Counted from the first letter of the stretch, positions 1 to 6,082 are shown. The stretch is 9,058 bases of DNA from an uncultured Blastococcus sp. (GCA_946221975.1 CAMIGT010000026.1:1-9058), one strand, 5' to 3'. Program-made: numbers and translations. The notes: generated from the sequence alone by a model not told the origin.

Positions 1-4
1 GGCT

Positions 5-1147
5 CTACGACATCCGGTAGTTCCCGGACAGGTCGTAGAGCCAGCCGAGAAGCAGGGGTCCGCCCGCCGTGCCGATCACCACGAACAACTGCGAACGGCT
101 GAACAGCCGGGCATAGTCGAGTACGCCGAAGCGGTGGCTGATCAGCAGCGACTGCAGCAGCAGGATGTTGCCGACCGTGCCACCGAAGACCACGATCATC
201 GCGAAGAAGGCGACGGCGTTGTAGGAGAACGCGAGGGCGGCGAGTGACACGGCCTGCAGAAGGCCGAGTACGACGGTGAACCCGCCCATCGGCACCCGGT
301 AGACCAGCCGCCCGCCGACGAGACGAGCGATGACCGACATCGCCGCGACGACGAAGGTCGCGAATGCCGCGGCAACAGCTCCGGTGCGTTCCTCCGCCAG
401 CTTGACCAGCTGCTGCAGGGCCCCGACCTGCGCCGCCATCAGCAGGACATACGCCGCGGTCATGCCGCGGAAGAAGCGGGTGCGAATGGCGGTGGCATAC
501 GGCTCGCCGGACGGCGGCGTCGCCGGGGTGTCGGGCGCGGCACGGGCACCGTCGGGCAGCCAGCCCAGGGTCGTGGGGTCGGGGCGGATCAGCCAGATGA
601 TCACCGGGATGGTTCCGGCGAGCCAGACCAGCGCCAGGATCGGGGTCGCGTGCGACAGACCGACGTGGTCGGTCAGCCACTTCGCGAGTGGCGTCAGCAC
701 CATGCCGCCCACCGAGAGCCCGGTCGAGGCGATCGACAGCGCGATCGATCGTCTGCGGTTGTACCAGCGAGTGACGACCGTGGTCACCGGGACGAGCCCT
801 GCGGCAGCGAAGCCAAAGGCAAACAGCAGATAGACCAGATATAGCTGCCATTGTTCGTGCACCTGACCGAGCAGCGCGAGCGCGACCGCGCCAATCGCCG
901 CGCCGGCCACCATCACCCGGCGAGCGTCGTACCGCGTGATCAGCCGCGCGACGAGCATCCCGACAAAGCCGGTCGACACGAAGAAGATGGTGGTCGCCAG
1001 CGAGATCGACGACAGCGACCAGCCGCGTTCCTTGCTGAAGGCATTGAGATAGACCGCCAGCCCGTAGAAACACAGGCCCGAAGTCGTCGTCAGCGAGAGG
1101 AAACAGCCCGCCACCACGCGGCCGCCCGGGAATCGATCACCCGTCAT
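5..1147 (-). CDS. MFS permease (monocarboxylate/oxalate-formate-like), short C-terminus
   Basis: Inner-membrane major facilitator superfamily transporter, 380 aa from the ATG at 1147. Hydrophobic segments are visible at about residues 11-35, 45-70, 78-95, 100-126, 134-156, 168-187, 227-249, 257-281, 287-308, 312-334 and 351-371, with a polar central loop (188-226) between the two halves. The motif TRWYNRRRSIALSIASTG at TM4-TM5 resembles the MCT/OFA branch of MFS (carboxylate carriers); the substrate is inferred only. A GTG at 1174 would add nine residues (MSVWGTGGV), but neither start has a strong ribosome-binding site. The ATG gives the usual short cytoplasmic N-terminus. The protein ends at the family-typical GPLLLGWLYDLSGNYR stretch plus MS and a TAG stop, so the twelfth helix is missing. 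It is divergent from the acyl-CoA dehydrogenase gene and may carry a related organic acid. Confidence 0.85.
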   Translation of the reverse strand: MTGDRFPGGRVVAGCFLSLTTTSGLCFYGLAVYLNAFSKERGWSLSSISLATTIFFVSTGFVGMLVARLITRYDARRVMVAGAAIGAVALALLGQVHEQWQLYLVYLLFAFGFAAAGLVPVTTVVTRWYNRRRSIALSIASTGLSVGGMVLTPLAKWLTDHVGLSHATPILALVWLAGTIPVIIWLIRPDPTTLGWLPDGARAAPDTPATPPSGEPYATAIRTRFFRGMTAAYVLLMAAQVGALQQLVKLAEERTGAVAAAFATFVVAAMSVIARLVGGRLVYRVPMGGFTVVLGLLQAVSLAALAFSYNAVAFFAMIVVFGGTVGNILLLQSLLISHRFGVLDYARLFSRSQLFVVIGTAGGPLLLGWLYDLSGNYRMS

Positions 1148-1181
1148 GACCCCACCGGTCCCCCACACGCTCACCGCCCAT
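1137..1181 (-). CDS. Possible leaderless 14-codon upstream ORF
   Basis: On the minus strand, TAGAGT (1189-1194) is followed after 7 nt by ATG GGC GGT GAG, encoding MGGERVGDRWGHDG and ending in TGA at 1137-1139. Its frame differs from the permease, and its 3' end overlaps the permease ATG (1147) by 11 nt, an arrangement that would permit translational coupling. The -10-to-ATG spacing matches the leaderless pattern seen at other starts in this window. No conserved peptide is recognised; it could be chance. Confidence 0.25.
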   Translation of the reverse strand: MGGERVGDRWGHDG

Positions 1182-1188
1182 GCGCGGG

Positions 1189-1194
1189 ACTCTA
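1189..1194 (-). promoter_or_regulatory. Candidate -10 element for the permease transcript
   Basis: TAGAGT on the minus strand fits the actinobacterial TANNNT -10. An overlapping TAGCGT lies just upstream. No good -35 is visible. Transcription from here would start at or next to the ATG at 1181, about 35 nt before the permease ATG. Confidence 0.35.
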
Positions 1195-1200
1195 CGCTAT

Positions 1201-1217
1201 GCGAACTATTTGGTCGC
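1201..1217. promoter_or_regulatory. Candidate operator, imperfect inverted repeat
   Basis: GCGAAC-TATTT-GGTCGC is a 6-5-6 inverted repeat with one mismatch, located in the divergent region between the permease and the hydroxyacyl-CoA dehydrogenase genes. Its position is right for a shared operator. No regulator can be assigned; a chance repeat is possible. Confidence 0.25.
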
Positions 1218-1271
1218 TAGGGTGAGTACGGCGCCGTTCGGCGGCCGATCACGAGTCCCACGTGAACATCC

Positions 1272-1279
1272 GGAGGCGA
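1272..1279 (+). promoter_or_regulatory. Strong Shine-Dalgarno for the hydroxyacyl-CoA dehydrogenase
   Basis: GGAGGCGA, with its GGAGG core ending 7 nt before ATG 1284, fixes the dehydrogenase start. It is one of only two clear ribosome-binding sites in the window. Confidence 0.75.
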
Positions 1280-1283
1280 CTTC

Positions 1284-2582
1284 ATGAGCGAGCAGACCGC
1301 AGCCGACTACGTCAATGAAGCCGAAGAGAAGGCCGTCCACGTCGACGACCTGCCCGAGGACACCACCACGCGCGAGGTGCACTCGGTCGCCGTCATCGGC
1401 GCGGGCACGATGGGTGGCGGCATCGCCATGGTCTTTAGCAACGCCGGACTGCCGGTCACATTGATCGAACAGGCACAGGAGGGCCTGGACCGCGGAATCG
1501 CCACCATCAAAGGGAACTACGACCGCACGGCAGCAAAGGGCCGAATCTCCGAGCAGGACGTCGCCGACCGGATGGAGCGGATCACCCCGACCCTGAACCT
1601 GGAGGACGCGGCTGACGCGGACCTCATCATCGAGGCGGTGTTCGAGGAGATGGACGTCAAGAAGGCCGTCTTCACCCGGCTCGATGCGATCGCCAAGGAC
1701 GGCGCGATCCTGGCCACGAACACCTCCCGCCTCGACGTCGACGAGATCGCCGCGGTGACGAGTCGCCCGCAGGACGTCGTCGGCCTGCACTTCTTCAGTC
1801 CGGCCAACGTCATGAAGCTGCTGGAGGTCGTGCGTGGGGCGCAGACCGTCCCCGACGTGATCGCCACAAGCATGCAGCTCGGCCCGAAGGTCGGCAAGAA
1901 GCCTGTGCTCGCGCGTATCTGCGACGGCTTCATCGGCAACCGGATGATGACGCCGTACCGCCGGGAGGCTGACTTCCTGATCGAGGAGGGCGCGACCCCA
2001 CAGCAGGTCGACTCGGCGCTGAAGGACTTCGGGCTGGCCATGGGGCCGTTCGCCATGTCCGACCTGGCCGGGCTGGACATCGGCTGGGCAGCGCGCAAGC
2101 GCCAGGCACCCACCCGTCCTGCCCATCTGCGCTACTCCACCGTCGCCGACCAGTTGTGCGAGGCCGGCCGGTTCGGGCAGAAGACCGGCGCCGGCTACTA
2201 CCGCTACGAGAAGGGGGACCGTACGCCGATCCCCGACCCGGAGGTCGAGGCGGTCATTGAGAAGGCGGCCGCCGACGCCGGTATCGAGCGGCGTGAGATC
2301 ACCGACGAGGAGATCGTCGACCGCACGATGCTGGCGCTGGTCAACGAGGGTGCGAAGCTGCTCGAGGAAGGAATCGCCCAGCGCGCTTCAGATATCGATG
2401 TCGTCTACGTCAACGGCTACGGATTCCCGGCCGGCAAGGGCGGACCGATGCACTGGGCCGAGGAGCGGGGCCTGGCCGACGTACTCGCCACGATCGAACG
2501 GCTGCACGAGCAGCACGGCGAGTTCTGGGAGCCCGAACCGCTTCTGGTTCGGCGGGTGGCCGAGGGCGCGAATCGCTTCTAG
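1284..2582 (+). CDS. 3-hydroxyacyl-CoA dehydrogenase, stand-alone, tandem C-terminal domains
   Basis: NAD-dependent oxidation of 3-hydroxyacyl-CoA to 3-ketoacyl-CoA, the third step of beta-oxidation, in the cytoplasm; 432 aa. The Rossmann domain starts at VAVIGAGTMGGGIA (about 35-48). TNTS is at 145-148. The signature GLHFFSPANVMKLLEVV (167-183) supplies the catalytic His169/Glu181 dyad, and FIGNR (216-220) the conserved Asn219. Two C-terminal helical domains follow: about 210-305 (ending GQKTGAGYYRY) and about 340-415 (VNGYGFPAGKGGPMHWAE). This is the dehydrogenase half of FadB/FadJ-type multifunctional proteins without the N-terminal enoyl-CoA hydratase. Residues 13-32 (EAEEKAVHVDDLPEDTTTRE) resemble the interdomain linker of those fusions, so the gene may derive from one. 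The partner hydratase and thiolase are not in the window. Exact chain-length or pathway role is not determined. Its stop overlaps the convergent regulator stop. Confidence 0.92.
   Translation: MSEQTAADYVNEAEEKAVHVDDLPEDTTTREVHSVAVIGAGTMGGGIAMVFSNAGLPVTLIEQAQEGLDRGIATIKGNYDRTAAKGRISEQDVADRMERITPTLNLEDAADADLIIEAVFEEMDVKKAVFTRLDAIAKDGAILATNTSRLDVDEIAAVTSRPQDVVGLHFFSPANVMKLLEVVRGAQTVPDVIATSMQLGPKVGKKPVLARICDGFIGNRMMTPYRREADFLIEEGATPQQVDSALKDFGLAMGPFAMSDLAGLDIGWAARKRQAPTRPAHLRYSTVADQLCEAGRFGQKTGAGYYRYEKGDRTPIPDPEVEAVIEKAAADAGIERREITDEEIVDRTMLALVNEGAKLLEEGIAQRASDIDVVYVNGYGFPAGKGGPMHWAEERGLADVLATIERLHEQHGEFWEPEPLLVRRVAEGANRF
2579..2582. other. Shared CTAG: overlapping stop codons of convergent genes
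   Basis: The palindrome CTAG supplies TAG for the dehydrogenase (2580-2582, plus) and TAG for the AraC regulator (2579-2581, minus). There is no intergenic DNA and so no room for a terminator between the genes; each transcript must run antisense into the other. Confidence 0.9.
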
Positions 2583-3562
2583 GCCCGCAACGCGACCGCG
2601 CGCCGCCGAGTCTGCGACGGGAGCTCGTCGAATCGCTGCTTGTACGCCGAGGCGAACCGGCCGAGGTGGCGCAGCCCTACCTGCTCGGCGATCTGGGCCA
2701 CCGACGACTCCTCGCCCGCGTGCTGGAGCAGCTGACGTGCCCGACCGAGGCGCATCGCCAGCAGATACTCCACGGGCGTGCAACCGTGCACGTCCTGGAA
2801 CACCTTCTGTAGGTGGCGCACCGAGATTCCGGTGGCCGCAGCCCACTCGTCGACGGTGATCTTGCTGCCGACCCTGGGCCGCGCCCAGGCGATCGCCCGC
2901 CGCACATGGATCGCGCTCGATGCGCCGTTGCCCGCGGCGCTCAGCTCCGGCGCCAGCGCGATCGGCAGTTCGATGAGCAGCGCGCTCAGCATGACCTGCT
3001 CGAACGCGGCGAGCATGGGCGCCGAGGCCCGGGGCCAGACGGCGAGCATGCGGTCGACGTAGTGCCAGGCCGCGTCAACCACTCCGGAATGCGGCGCGCG
3101 GCTCGGACCGGCCTGCACGCGAAGCAGGGCGGAATCCTCGCCGCTGAGCTCGCGGCGATACTCCCGCAGCCGCTCCTCGGTCGTCGTGACGAATACCGCC
3201 CCTTCCCAGGCGGCCGGCACCAGCACGGTCGGCTCCTCGCGCGCCAACGCGAAGCCGTCACGCAGCCTCGTCTTGGGCTGGCCGGGGGCCGAGACGGTCA
3301 TCGTTTCGAGCGGCACGACCCAGCAGATCTCGCTGGCGCTGGGCGCCATGCTCAGCCGGACCGGGGCGCCGTACCTCGCGAACGCCACGGTGACGTGTCC
3401 CAACACCACGCCGGTCGCGAGGCCATCGACGACCCCGCGGATGTGCTCGACCGCGTGCTGCACAGTCAGGTTGGACAGGAACTCGCGCATGACGTCGGCG
3501 CGCGAGGATTCCTCTCGCAGCTGCCCGAGCAAAGGCGGCGTCTCCCCCCGAAATGCGCGCAT
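2579..3562 (-). CDS. AraC-family transcriptional regulator
   Basis: DNA-binding regulator of 327 aa from ATG 3562, or 333 aa from GTG 3580. Residues below are numbered from the GTG. The N-terminal part (about 20-215) looks like the AraC_binding_2-type ligand/dimerisation region, with VRLSMAPSASEICWVVPLE near 74-92. The C-terminal AraC DNA-binding domain has two helix-turn-helices: about 242-262 (TVDEWAAATGISVRHLQKVF) and about 293-315 (VAQIAEQVGLRHLGRFASAYKQRF), with the linking PVEYLLAMRLGRARQLL. The inner ATG is preferred because TACCGT lies 7 nt before it, a leaderless-mRNA arrangement, and the GTG has no ribosome-binding site. It is convergent with the hydroxyacyl-CoA dehydrogenase; regulation of that gene, the permease or the thioesterase is plausible but unproven. 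The inducer is unknown. Confidence 0.9.
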   Translation of the reverse strand: MRAFRGETPPLLGQLREESSRADVMREFLSNLTVQHAVEHIRGVVDGLATGVVLGHVTVAFARYGAPVRLSMAPSASEICWVVPLETMTVSAPGQPKTRLRDGFALAREEPTVLVPAAWEGAVFVTTTEERLREYRRELSGEDSALLRVQAGPSRAPHSGVVDAAWHYVDRMLAVWPRASAPMLAAFEQVMLSALLIELPIALAPELSAAGNGASSAIHVRRAIAWARPRVGSKITVDEWAAATGISVRHLQKVFQDVHGCTPVEYLLAMRLGRARQLLQHAGEESSVAQIAEQVGLRHLGRFASAYKQRFDELPSQTRRRAVALRA

Positions 3563-3569
3563 GGGGAGC

Positions 3570-3575
3570 ACGGTA
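3570..3575 (-). promoter_or_regulatory. Candidate leaderless -10 for the AraC regulator
   Basis: TACCGT on the minus strand, then 7 nt, then ATG 3562. The same hexamer precedes the thioesterase ATG. It lies inside the coding sequence if the GTG at 3580 is the true start, so the two start models exclude each other. Confidence 0.4.
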
Positions 3576-3580
3576 GGCAC

Positions 3581-3996
3581 CCAGACGAAGCTTGACCACC
3601 GAAACCCGAATCCGATTTCAAACCGCGACCTTCCGAATAGCGCTACACGGTAGCCACATAGCGTCCGAAGTTCGGCGTTTTGGCGGTCTCGGGTCGCACA
3701 GTCGGCATGCCGTACATAGTTTCAACGATGAGTCCCGACGCGCTCGGGGGACGTAGCACGAGCTGCGTGAGTGCGTGGGACGTGATGGGGCGGATCTTCT
3801 GTAGCCGTGTGCTTCGTTTTGTGCTCCAGCACCGATGATGGTCGACTGGCCGGCCCCGCGGCGGCGCGTAACAGCGTGGGGGGTGCCGTCGCGCCCGTGT
3901 GTGGCAGGCCGGGTTTCTCACCACTACAGAACGGCCTTCATCGGCGTGCCCAGATGACCATGCAAGCACTCGCCTGGTCTCGTGGCGAAACGGCCG
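3581..3996. other. About 415-bp stretch without a convincing gene
   Basis: This lies between the AraC regulator start and the thioesterase stop. The part from 3590 to 3740 is visibly richer in A/T than the surrounding genes. A minus-strand open frame (3643-3969, 108 codons) ends in a protein-like stretch (VETMYGMPTVRPETAKTPNF), but the rest is Arg/His/Pro-rich, its third positions are less GC-rich than in the real genes, and no family is recognised. A weak hairpin (TCGCC 3970-3974 with GGCGA 3984-3988) sits just after the thioesterase stop on the minus strand. The interval probably holds upstream control DNA of the regulator, or a decayed gene. Confidence 0.5.
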
Positions 3997-4797
3997 CTAG
4001 ACCTCAGTGACGAGCAGCGGCTGGGCGACGGTGCCGCACATTCCGTCCCGGTCGCCGAGTACGCCGTGGCTCAACCCGCCACCGTCGGGAGCGATCGTGG
4101 TCTTGGCATCGAGCATCACCCACTCGCCGGTGGGCTGTCGCAGCGAGGTGTAGGTCATCGTCGGCGGGATGAACAGCCACTTTCCGATCGGGAGCTCGTT
4201 GGAGATCCCATTGGCGGAGTCGGCAACGACCACCGCGCGATCCTGTCCGGTGAGCCCGCGCCCGGCGATCAGCGGGAGCTTCGGGCGCGCCCACACAACA
4301 GCCGGGCCTGGCTCGGCGAGCGAGCCGCGGGCAAACCGCCACTCGATGGCTCGGCCGTATCCCCAGTCCGGGTTCAGGCCGTTGAAGTAGCGCTGTTCTT
4401 GCTCATCTGGCAGCGGAGGTACGTCGTACTCCTGCCACCCGGCCGTCGGTGGTTGCGAGGCGGCCGCGATGAACCACGCGCTGGCCGCGACCATGACCTT
4501 GCCGTCGGACCGCAGGGTCGCCTCGGCGCGGCAGATCCGTCGTCCCGGGCGGGTGATCGCGACCTCGACCTCACACTGGGCCAGCGGGATCTGGGCGAGG
4601 AAGTCGACGGTGATCCGACCGAGACGTAATGCTTGGTCCGGGAGCGCGTCGCTCATGCATCTGGCCAGCAGCGCTGCCGGCGGTCCGCCGTGTTGCGCCG
4701 ACGCGTCCCACGGGCTCTGCGTGGCGTGAGTCGCGTCGTATACGCCCTCGCCGGCCGGGAGGTAGAAGGCGTCCGGAAGCGGGGTCAACGATGGCAT
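3997..4797 (-). CDS. Acyl-CoA thioesterase family protein (TesB-like, 4HBT_3)
   Basis: Predicted cytoplasmic thioesterase of 266 aa with a double-hotdog fold, hydrolysing an acyl-CoA to free acid and CoA. The first hotdog spans about 20-115, with the family motif QHGGPPAALLAR (35-46), RITVDFLAQIPL (61-72) and the GRR turn (85-87). The second spans about 150-266, with VADSANGIS (191-199), TYTSLRQPTGEWVMLDAKT (215-233) and GGGLSHGVLGDRDG (239-252). By analogy with TesB, Asp193, Thr215 and Gln259 are candidates for the active-site triad; this alignment is by eye. The gene starts 17 bp after the selD stop on the same strand, so it is either co-transcribed with selD or driven by its own leaderless promoter in that gap. 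No mechanistic link to selenium is known. It fits the acyl-CoA theme of the left part of the window. Confidence 0.8.
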   Translation of the reverse strand: MPSLTPLPDAFYLPAGEGVYDATHATQSPWDASAQHGGPPAALLARCMSDALPDQALRLGRITVDFLAQIPLAQCEVEVAITRPGRRICRAEATLRSDGKVMVAASAWFIAAASQPPTAGWQEYDVPPLPDEQEQRYFNGLNPDWGYGRAIEWRFARGSLAEPGPAVVWARPKLPLIAGRGLTGQDRAVVVADSANGISNELPIGKWLFIPPTMTYTSLRQPTGEWVMLDAKTTIAPDGGGLSHGVLGDRDGMCGTVAQPLLVTEV

Positions 4798-4803
4798 ACC
4801 GGC

Positions 4804-4809
4804 ACGGTA
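4804..4809 (-). promoter_or_regulatory. Candidate leaderless -10 for the thioesterase
   Basis: TACCGT on the minus strand, then 6 nt, then ATG 4797. The spacing puts the transcript 5' end on the A of the start codon. It lies in the 17-bp gap after selD and would uncouple the thioesterase from selD. There is no Shine-Dalgarno before this ATG, as expected for a leaderless mRNA. Confidence 0.4.
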
Positions 4810-4814
4810 GCCGA

Positions 4815-5798
4815 TCAGCGAACCGAGATGATCGCCTCCTGGCTGGGCACCAGCTGCCCGATGACCGGGTAACCGGGGACCTCCCCGGCGACGAGCAGCC
4901 CGCCCGACGTCTGGGCGTCCGCCAGCAGGATGAGCTCGTCGTCCGAAACGACGCTCGACAGGTGCGGTCGCACCCAGTCGAGATTGCGTCGGCTGCCGCC
5001 GGGCACGTAGCCGTCGGCGAGCGCCTGCCGCGCGCCGTCGACGTACGGCACGGCAGCTGTGTCGAGGACGGCGCTCACCCCGCTCGCGCGGCACAGCTTC
5101 ATCAGGTGTCCCAGCAGCCCGAAGCCGGTCACGTCGGTGGCCGCTCGCGCACCGGCGTCGAGCGCGGCGCGCGACGCGTCCCGGTTCAGCGTCGTCATGA
5201 CCGCGATCGCCTCTTCGAAGACCTCGCCAGTGGCCTTGTGGCGGTTGTTGAGTACGCCGAGACCGAGCGGTTTGGTCAGGGTCAGTGGCAAGCCCGCGCG
5301 GGCCGCGTCGTTGCGCAGGAGCCGGCCCGGGTTGGCGACTCCGGTGACCGCGACGCCGTACTTCGGCTCGGGGTCATCGATCGAGTGCCCGCCCGCGAGG
5401 TAGGAACCGGCCTGCGCGCATGCATCACCACCGCCGCGCAGTACCTCGGCGGCGACCTCGAATGGAATCACGTCGCGCGGCCAGCAGAGCAGGTTGACCC
5501 CGACCAGCGGCGTACCGCCCATGGCGTAGACGTCTGACAGCGCGTTGGTCGCGGCAATCCGGCCGAACGTGTAGGGGTCATCGACGACGGGGGTGAAGAA
5601 GTCGGCGGTTGCGATGATCGCCTGGTCTCCGTCGAGGCGTACGGCGGCCGCGTCGTCGCCGTCGTCGATGCCGACGAGCAGGTCACCGCCGGCGCGCGAT
5701 ACGGGCAAGTCGCCGAGGACTCGCTCAAGCTCGCCGGGCGGGACTTTGCAGGCGCACCCGCCACCGGAGGCGTACTGGGTCAGTCGAATCTGCGGCAT
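4815..5798 (-). CDS. selD: Selenophosphate synthetase (selenide, water dikinase)
   Basis: Makes monoselenophosphate, the activated selenium donor for Sec-tRNA (and for selenouridine where made), from selenide and ATP, in the cytoplasm; 327 aa against 347 in E. coli. The start at ATG 5798 gives the family N-terminus IRLTQYASGGGCACK, with catalytic Cys15 and Lys18 (E. coli Cys17/Lys20). Residue 15 is an ordinary TGC cysteine, so this SelD is not itself a selenoprotein. Metal/ATP-binding acidic residues are seen in DDGDDAAAV (45-53), ATADFF (63-68; Asp66), NALSD (85-89; Asp89) and TDVTGFGLLGH (221-231; Asp222). Also conserved are FGRIAATNALSDVYAMGG (78-95), AGGHSIDDPEP (135-145), LTKPLG (174-179), VPGGSRRN (265-272) and AQTSGGLL (295-302). 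A GTG at 5840 would add 14 residues but is not supported. It is divergent from tRNA-Sec and selA. Confidence 0.97.
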   Translation of the reverse strand: MPQIRLTQYASGGGCACKVPPGELERVLGDLPVSRAGGDLLVGIDDGDDAAAVRLDGDQAIIATADFFTPVVDDPYTFGRIAATNALSDVYAMGGTPLVGVNLLCWPRDVIPFEVAAEVLRGGGDACAQAGSYLAGGHSIDDPEPKYGVAVTGVANPGRLLRNDAARAGLPLTLTKPLGLGVLNNRHKATGEVFEEAIAVMTTLNRDASRAALDAGARAATDVTGFGLLGHLMKLCRASGVSAVLDTAAVPYVDGARQALADGYVPGGSRRNLDWVRPHLSSVVSDDELILLADAQTSGGLLVAGEVPGYPVIGQLVPSQEAIISVR

Positions 5799-5805
5799 GG
5801 CCGCC

Positions 5806-5811
5806 ACTCTA
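5806..5811 (-). promoter_or_regulatory. Candidate leaderless -10 for selD
   Basis: TAGAGT on the minus strand, then 7 nt (GGCGGCC), then ATG 5798. It fits TANNNT-N6/7-ATG leaderless expression and explains the lack of a good Shine-Dalgarno. The -35 is not obvious. Confidence 0.45.
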
Positions 5812-5840
5812 GGCGCGCGCGCCGATTTTGGACGTGGCAC

Positions 5841-5866
5841 CTCGCATAGCGAGTTGGACCGTCCAA
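5841..5866. promoter_or_regulatory. Two abutting 13-bp palindromes upstream of selD
   Basis: CTCGC-ATA-GCGAG (5841-5853) is followed with no gap by TTGGAC-C-GTCCAA (5854-5866). Both arms are perfect in each. They sit about 30-55 bp upstream of the selD -10, in the selD/tRNA-Sec divergent region, a fitting place for operators. No regulator is known from the sequence. Confidence 0.4.
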
Positions 5867-5901
5867 TTCTCGAGCCCGGGTGCCGATCACGGCCGCAGGA
5901 T

Positions 5902-5916
5902 CCTAGGCCCTAGGCT
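5902..5916 (+). promoter_or_regulatory. CCTAGG-C-CCTAGG palindrome overlapping a tRNA-Sec -10 candidate
   Basis: The 13-bp palindrome 5902-5914 is also a direct repeat of CCTAGG. It overlaps TAGGCT (5911-5916), a TANNNT -10 candidate whose start point would fall about 20 nt before the mature tRNA 5' end. No convincing -35 is seen. A further 8-bp palindrome, CCGATCGG, is at 5924-5931. Confidence 0.35.
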
Positions 5917-5944
5917 GGGGCGACCGATCGGCGTAGCCGGTCAG

Positions 5945-6036
5945 GGAGGCGTTTCTCGTCTGGTGACGGGCGCAGCCTTCAAAGCTGCTGTGGGTGAGTA
6001 CCTCACCCAGGCGGGTTCGATTCCCGTCCGCCTCCG
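5945..6036 (+). tRNA. selC: tRNA-Sec (anticodon UCA)
   Basis: 92 nt without an encoded CCA. The acceptor stem is GGAGGCG/CGCCTCC (5945-5951 with 6029-6035), discriminator G6036. The D arm has the six-pair stem typical of tRNA-Sec (CTCGTC 5955-5960 with GACGGG 5965-5970) and a minimal 4-nt loop TGGT. The anticodon stem GCAGC/GCTGC encloses CTTCAAA, giving anticodon TCA (5979-5981), which reads UGA. The long variable arm has 8 pairs (TGGGTGAG 5991-5998 with CTCACCCA 6002-6009). The T loop is TTCGATT. In the standard 8+5 fold the eighth acceptor pair would be T5952-C6028, a mismatch; pairing G6010 with C6028 instead gives a 7+6 stack that still totals 13 pairs. It lies directly upstream of selA and divergent from selD. 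Confidence 0.96.
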
Positions 6037-6037
6037 C

Positions 6038-6082
6038 TGGGTTGCCTCGGGCCCGAGCTTGCGAGTGGCCCGGGGCAACCCA
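6038..6082 (+). terminator. Long hairpin directly after tRNA-Sec
   Basis: Arms 6038-6053 and 6067-6082 pair over 16 bp with a single T-G wobble, around a 13-nt loop. The hairpin starts 2 nt after the tRNA discriminator base. It lacks a downstream T-run, so it is not a classical intrinsic terminator; a U-tract-free terminator or an RNA-processing/stability structure between tRNA-Sec and selA is equally likely. Confidence 0.5.

Noticed and set aside
1206..2126. Long minus-strand open frame (306 codons) opposite the hydroxyacyl-CoA dehydrogenase
   Set aside because: It is antisense to a clearly real gene, rich in Arg/Gly/His/Asp with no recognised domain, and is explained by high GC suppressing stops.
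3643..3969. Minus-strand 108-codon frame in the gap
   Set aside because: Most of it is low-information Arg/His/Pro sequence and third-position GC is low for this genome. Only the last 30 residues look protein-like, so it is described as a possible remnant rather than called as a gene.
5799..5840. N-terminally extended selD from a GTG at 5840
   Set aside because: SelD proteins begin close to the IRLTQY motif; ATG 5798 matches this and has a leaderless -10, while the extension is basic and unconserved in character.
6038..6082. Hairpin as a classical intrinsic terminator
   Set aside because: The stem is strong but there is no T-run after it, so only a tentative U-tract-free terminator or processing structure is claimed.
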